Below are positions 21,975 to 24,415 of a stretch of DNA of 24,415 bases, piece by piece. The notes below the pieces were generated by a model, which made no database searches, was not told the origin of the DNA, and saw nothing but the letters and a program-made list of their open reading frames with translations. How positions within the stretch are numbered: position 1 is the first letter of the stretch; each line of letters opens with the position of its first letter. The DNA comes from DASZJY01 sp036260255 (GTDB taxonomy: Bacteria > Actinomycetota > Acidimicrobiia > Acidimicrobiales > AC-14), in the NCBI GenBank assembly GCA_036260255.1, contig DATAAF010000056.1, positions 1-24,415 of the forward strand, given 5' to 3'. The position numbers and the translations under genes are program-made.

Positions 21975-22175
21975 ATGGGTGGCAGCTCGGCTGATTGGGC
22001 CTATCTCACCCCTGGACAGGCCGCCCGCATCCTCGGCGTCTCCACCAAGACGATCAACCGGTGGGCGAACGCCGGTCGCATACCGTGCTCGCTCACAGTC
22101 GGCGGTCACCGACGCTTCCGGCCCGACGTGATCGCTGCCGTCGGCTCCTTGATGAGCCTGAAGGACGGCAACTGA
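21975..22175 (+). CDS. BldC-like MerR-family DNA-binding protein
   Basis: This 66-residue protein consists of one winged helix-turn-helix: YLTPGQAARILGVSTKTINRWANAGRIPCSLTVGGHRRFRPDVIAAV (10-56). TPxxAA..LxVSxKTxxRWAxxGxI...xTxGGHRRxR is the pattern of BldC and related excisionase-type regulators. BldC lacks the effector domain of classical MerR proteins and binds DNA as head-to-tail oligomers; in Streptomyces it controls developmental timing. Length is close to BldC (68). ATG 21975 has GAAGGGA 8 nt upstream. It is convergent with the cyclophilin operon, ending 10 nt from it. No phage or integrative-element genes are adjacent, so an excisionase role is unlikely. Confidence 0.88.
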   Translation: MGGSSADWAYLTPGQAARILGVSTKTINRWANAGRIPCSLTVGGHRRFRPDVIAAVGSLMSLKDGN

Positions 22176-22185
22176 CGCGGGGAGG

Positions 22186-22743
22186 TTACGTCTCGGTGAT
22201 CGTCACCGACTCGATGGTCACCCGTTCCTTGGGCTTGCCCGAGCCCGTGCCGACGGCGTCGATGGCCGCAACCACATCGAGGCCGGCGACGACCTTGCCG
22301 AACAGCGAGTACTGCGGCGGCAGGGCGGCGCCCTGGGGCCCGCTGATGATGAAGAACTGGCTGCCGTTGGTGTCGGGCCCGGCGTTGGCCATGGCCATCG
22401 ATCCCAGCTCGTACCGCCCGGGGCGCGGCAGCTCGTCGGCGAAGCGGTAACCCGGCCCCCCCCGGCCGGTGCCCTCGGGGTCGCCGCCCTGCAGCACGAA
22501 CCCGGGGATGATGCGGTGGAACACGATGCCGTCGTAGTAGTGGTAGCGGGCCAGCACTACAAAGTTGTTGACCGTGCGAGGGGCGCTGATCGGGTCGAGG
22601 GCGATCGTCATCGTTCCCTTGGACGTCACCATGGTGGCGGTGTAGCTGCGCTGCGGGTCGATGCACATCGGGGGCGGGGCGTCGAACCGCTGCCGCTTGG
22701 GGCTGGAGCCGTCCGCCTCGGGGCACTCGGTGGGCACGCTCAT
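22186..22743 (-). CDS. Cyclophilin-type peptidyl-prolyl isomerase, no membrane anchor
   Basis: This 185-residue cyclophilin catalyses proline cis/trans isomerisation. VFHRIIPGFVLQGGDP (catalytic Arg), ELGSMAMANAGPDTNGSQFFI and LPPQYSLFGKVVAGLDVV are all present. It is a close paralogue of the gene just upstream and keeps that protein's two-cysteine lead-in (CPEADGSSP...PPPMCID; Cys7 and Cys27) but has no signal peptide or transmembrane segment, so it should be cytosolic. The ATG overlaps the upstream stop as ATGA. The ribosome site AGGAGG (22745-22750) is only 1 nt from that ATG but 7 nt from the in-frame GTG at 22737, so GTG may be the true start. Confidence 0.92.
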   Translation of the reverse strand: MSVPTECPEADGSSPKRQRFDAPPPMCIDPQRSYTATMVTSKGTMTIALDPISAPRTVNNFVVLARYHYYDGIVFHRIIPGFVLQGGDPEGTGRGGPGYRFADELPRPGRYELGSMAMANAGPDTNGSQFFIISGPQGAALPPQYSLFGKVVAGLDVVAAIDAVGTGSGKPKERVTIESVTITET

Positions 22744-23555
22744 CCCTCCTTGATGGTGACGGACTCCATGGTGACGACCTGCGTCGGCTTGCCCTCCTGG
22801 CTGTTCGGGGAGCCGGCCGCGTCGATCTTCTGCACGACGTCGAGGCCGCTGGTGACCTGGCCGAACAGCGAGTACTGCGGGGGAAGGGAGGCGCCCTGCT
22901 CCCCGGTGACGATGAAGAACTGGCTGCCGTTGGTGTTGGGCCCCGAGTTGGCCATGGCCAGCGAGCCCACCTTGTACTGGCCGGCCTGGGGCAGCTCGTC
23001 GGCGAACTCGTACCCGGGCCCGCCCCGCCCGTTCAGCTCCGGGTCGCCTCCCTGGATGACGAACCCGGGGATGATGCGGTGGAACGAGATCCCGTCGAAG
23101 TAGTGGTAGCGGGCGAGCACGACGAAGTTGTTGACGGTCTGGGGAGCCGCCTTGGCGTCGAGGGCGGCGGTGATCACGCCCAGGTTGGTCCTGATCTCGG
23201 CGGTGTACGTCCGGTTGGAGTCGATGCACATGGGCGGGGGCTTGGCGAACTTCGACGTCCGAGGCGACGAGCCATCGGCCTGGGGGCACGGTGTGTCGCC
23301 CTCGATCGTCGCTCCCGGCGGCACCGGCGGGAGCGACACCTCGGTGGGAACCGTCGTGTTGCTGGTCTCCTCTCTGGTGCTGTCGTTCCCACCGCCGACC
23401 AGGGTGGCCACGCCCAGCACGAGCAGGAGGGTGAGGAAGCCGGCCACGAGGGCCCGGTTGCGCCGGGCCCGGCGCCTGCGAGCCGCCAGCAGCGCCGCCT
23501 GGCGGGCGTGGCGGCCCATCTTCTGCCTCTGCCGCTTGGTGTTCTGGCTGGGCAC
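22740..23555 (-). CDS. Membrane-anchored cyclophilin-type peptidyl-prolyl isomerase
   Basis: This 271-residue protein has a very basic N-terminus (1-34, KRQRQK...ARRRRARRNR), one transmembrane helix (35-54) and a Pro/Thr-rich linker (60-85). A two-cysteine segment (Cys90, Cys110) precedes the cyclophilin domain (about 116-269). Catalytic and binding residues are intact: FHRIIPGFVIQGGD (158-171, Arg160) and GSQFFI (210-215). The layout is that of an extracytoplasmic folding factor held on the outer face of the membrane, like actinobacterial PpiB homologues. The GTG start lies 8 nt after a TAGGTT box, so the message may be leaderless. It is first of a two-gene operon and divergent from lysC, with the two start codons 59 nt apart. 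Confidence 0.93.
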   Translation of the reverse strand: MPSQNTKRQRQKMGRHARQAALLAARRRRARRNRALVAGFLTLLLVLGVATLVGGGNDSTREETSNTTVPTEVSLPPVPPGATIEGDTPCPQADGSSPRTSKFAKPPPMCIDSNRTYTAEIRTNLGVITAALDAKAAPQTVNNFVVLARYHYFDGISFHRIIPGFVIQGGDPELNGRGGPGYEFADELPQAGQYKVGSLAMANSGPNTNGSQFFIVTGEQGASLPPQYSLFGQVTSGLDVVQKIDAAGSPNSQEGKPTQVVTMESVTIKEG

Positions 23556-23563
23556 GGGCGTCC

Positions 23564-23569
23564 AACCTA
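23564..23569 (-). promoter_or_regulatory. -10 box of leaderless cyclophilin promoter
   Basis: TAGGTT on the minus strand ends 8 nt before the GTG start at 23555. It lies only 30 bp from the lysC -10 box in the opposite direction. Confidence 0.45.
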
Positions 23570-23599
23570 GATGACGGCCGATGGCCGCCGGCCGACGGC

Positions 23600-23605
23600 T
23601 ACCCT
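23600..23605 (+). promoter_or_regulatory. -10 box before lysC
   Basis: TACCCT fits TAnnnT and ends 9 nt before the GTG start. No Shine-Dalgarno is present, so a leaderless or near-leaderless transcript is likely. Confidence 0.4.
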
Positions 23606-23614
23606 GGGTCCCCC

Positions 23615-24415
23615 GTGAGCCTCGTCGTCCAGAAGTACGGCGGCACGTCGGTAGCGGGTCCGGAGCGCATCCGAGCCGTGGCCGAGCACGTGGCGCGCAC
23701 CCAAGCCGAGGGCCACCAGGTGGTCGTGGTGGTCAGCGCCATGGGCAAGTCGACCGACGACCTTCTCCGCCTGGCCCACGAGGTCTCGCCCTCGCCGCCG
23801 GCGCGCGAGCTCGACATGCTGCAGACCGCGGGCGAGCGCATCTCCATGGCGCTGCTGTGCATCGCCCTGTGGGACCGCGGCGTGCCGGCCACCTCGTTCA
23901 CCGGCAGCCAGGCGGGGATCGTCACCGACACCGCCCACGGCCGGGCCAAGATCCTCGAGGTCAAGGCCGACCGCCTCCGCCAGGCCCTGGCCGAGGACCA
24001 CGTGGTCGTCGTCGCCGGCTTCCAGGGCGTGTCCACCACTCGGGACATCACCACGCTCGGGCGGGGTGGCTCCGACACCACCGCGGTCGCCCTCGCCGCC
24101 GCCCTCCAGGCCGACGTGTGCGAGATCTACACCGACGTGGCCGGCGTCTACTCGGCCGACCCGCGGGTCGTGCCCCGGGCCCGGCTCCTGCCCGAGGTGT
24201 CGTACGAGGAGATGCTGGAGGCGGCCGCCACCGGTGGGCGGGTGTTGGCGCTGCGGTCGGTGGAATTCGCCCGCAACCACGGCGTGGAGCTGCACGTCCG
24301 GTCGAGCTTCACCTGGGAGCCGGGCACCTGGGTCCGGAAGGAGGCATCGATGGAGCAGGCCATCGTCTCGGCGGTCACCCATGACACGTCTGAGGCCAAG
24401 GTGACCGTGGCGCAG
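23615..24415 (+). CDS. lysC: Aspartokinase, 5' part (runs off the window)
   Basis: Aspartate kinase makes aspartyl phosphate, the first step to lysine, threonine, methionine and diaminopimelate. The 267 codons present cover the kinase domain: VVQKYGGTSVAGPERI (4-19, phosphate-binding KYGGTS), VVVVSAMGKSTDDLL, ELDMLQTAGERISMALL, VVAGFQGVSTTRDITTLGRGGSDTTAVALAAAL and YTDVAGVYSADPRVVPRARLLPEVSYEEMLE. The linker to the ACT domains begins near the edge; those domains, with any internal start for a beta subunit, lie outside. The GTG start is set by the conserved N-terminus and the TAnnnT box. In related actinobacteria asd usually follows. Confidence 0.97.
   Translation, partial: MSLVVQKYGGTSVAGPERIRAVAEHVARTQAEGHQVVVVVSAMGKSTDDLLRLAHEVSPSPPARELDMLQTAGERISMALLCIALWDRGVPATSFTGSQAGIVTDTAHGRAKILEVKADRLRQALAEDHVVVVAGFQGVSTTRDITTLGRGGSDTTAVALAAALQADVCEIYTDVAGVYSADPRVVPRARLLPEVSYEEMLEAAATGGRVLALRSVEFARNHGVELHVRSSFTWEPGTWVRKEASMEQAIVSAVTHDTSEAKVTVAQ

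Noticed and set aside
21975..22175. Phage excisionase
   Set aside because: The sequence fits BldC-type regulators and no integrase, attachment site or phage gene is nearby.

Overview
The window is a high-GC chromosomal segment from an actinobacterium. Pointers are the strong G/C bias at third codon positions, an Excalibur protein with a sortase-like tail, a DUF222/HNH (13E12-type) protein, an acyl-CoA carboxylase beta plus epsilon pair, an F420/Ddn-fold protein, a BldC-like regulator, and several genes whose start codon lies 6-9 nt after a TAnnnT -10 box, as expected for leaderless mRNAs. A deep-branching lineage such as Acidimicrobiia is a guess only.

Left block (1-3806), housekeeping. tRNA-Ser(GGA) lies on the minus strand. 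It is followed by the small bacterial SRP RNA (ffs), a secreted Excalibur protein (minus), and the classical dnaX - ybaB - recR cluster for replication, nucleoid structure and recombinational repair.

Second block (3851-8811), all plus and tightly packed. It holds an M50 membrane protease with a TPR-like tail, a stand-alone 5'-3' exonuclease-fold protein, the acyl-CoA carboxylase beta subunit with its overlapping small epsilon subunit, and a soluble calcineurin-like phosphoesterase.

Accessory block (9011-22175), mixed strands. It holds a membrane-anchored phosphoesterase, a DUF1905 protein, a BBE-type FAD oxidase, a DUF222-HNH protein with a LexA-like SOS box inside its promoter, an ArsR-SRPBCC operon with two operators, and a Ddn-like protein with a lipoprotein-like N-terminus. 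Further right are a nucleotidyltransferase-methyltransferase pair, an S51-family peptidase, an indoleamine-2,3-dioxygenase-like haem protein convergent with a LysR regulator, a degenerate and probably frameshifted GGDEF protein, and a BldC-like DNA-binding protein. A short relic of an SRPBCC gene lies at 18135-18195.

Right block (22186-24415). Two tandem, translationally coupled cyclophilins (minus) are divergent from the 5' part of aspartokinase (lysC), which runs off the window. recR and lysC are near neighbours in other actinobacteria, so about 20 kb of mostly unrelated genes separates them here.

I saw no CRISPR array, insertion sequence or phage module. The strongest regulatory observations are the SOS box on the DUF222-HNH gene and the twin-operator ArsR promoter. 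The strongest protein-level ones are the IDO-like protein that lacks the tryptophan-carboxylate arginine and the GGDEF frameshift.
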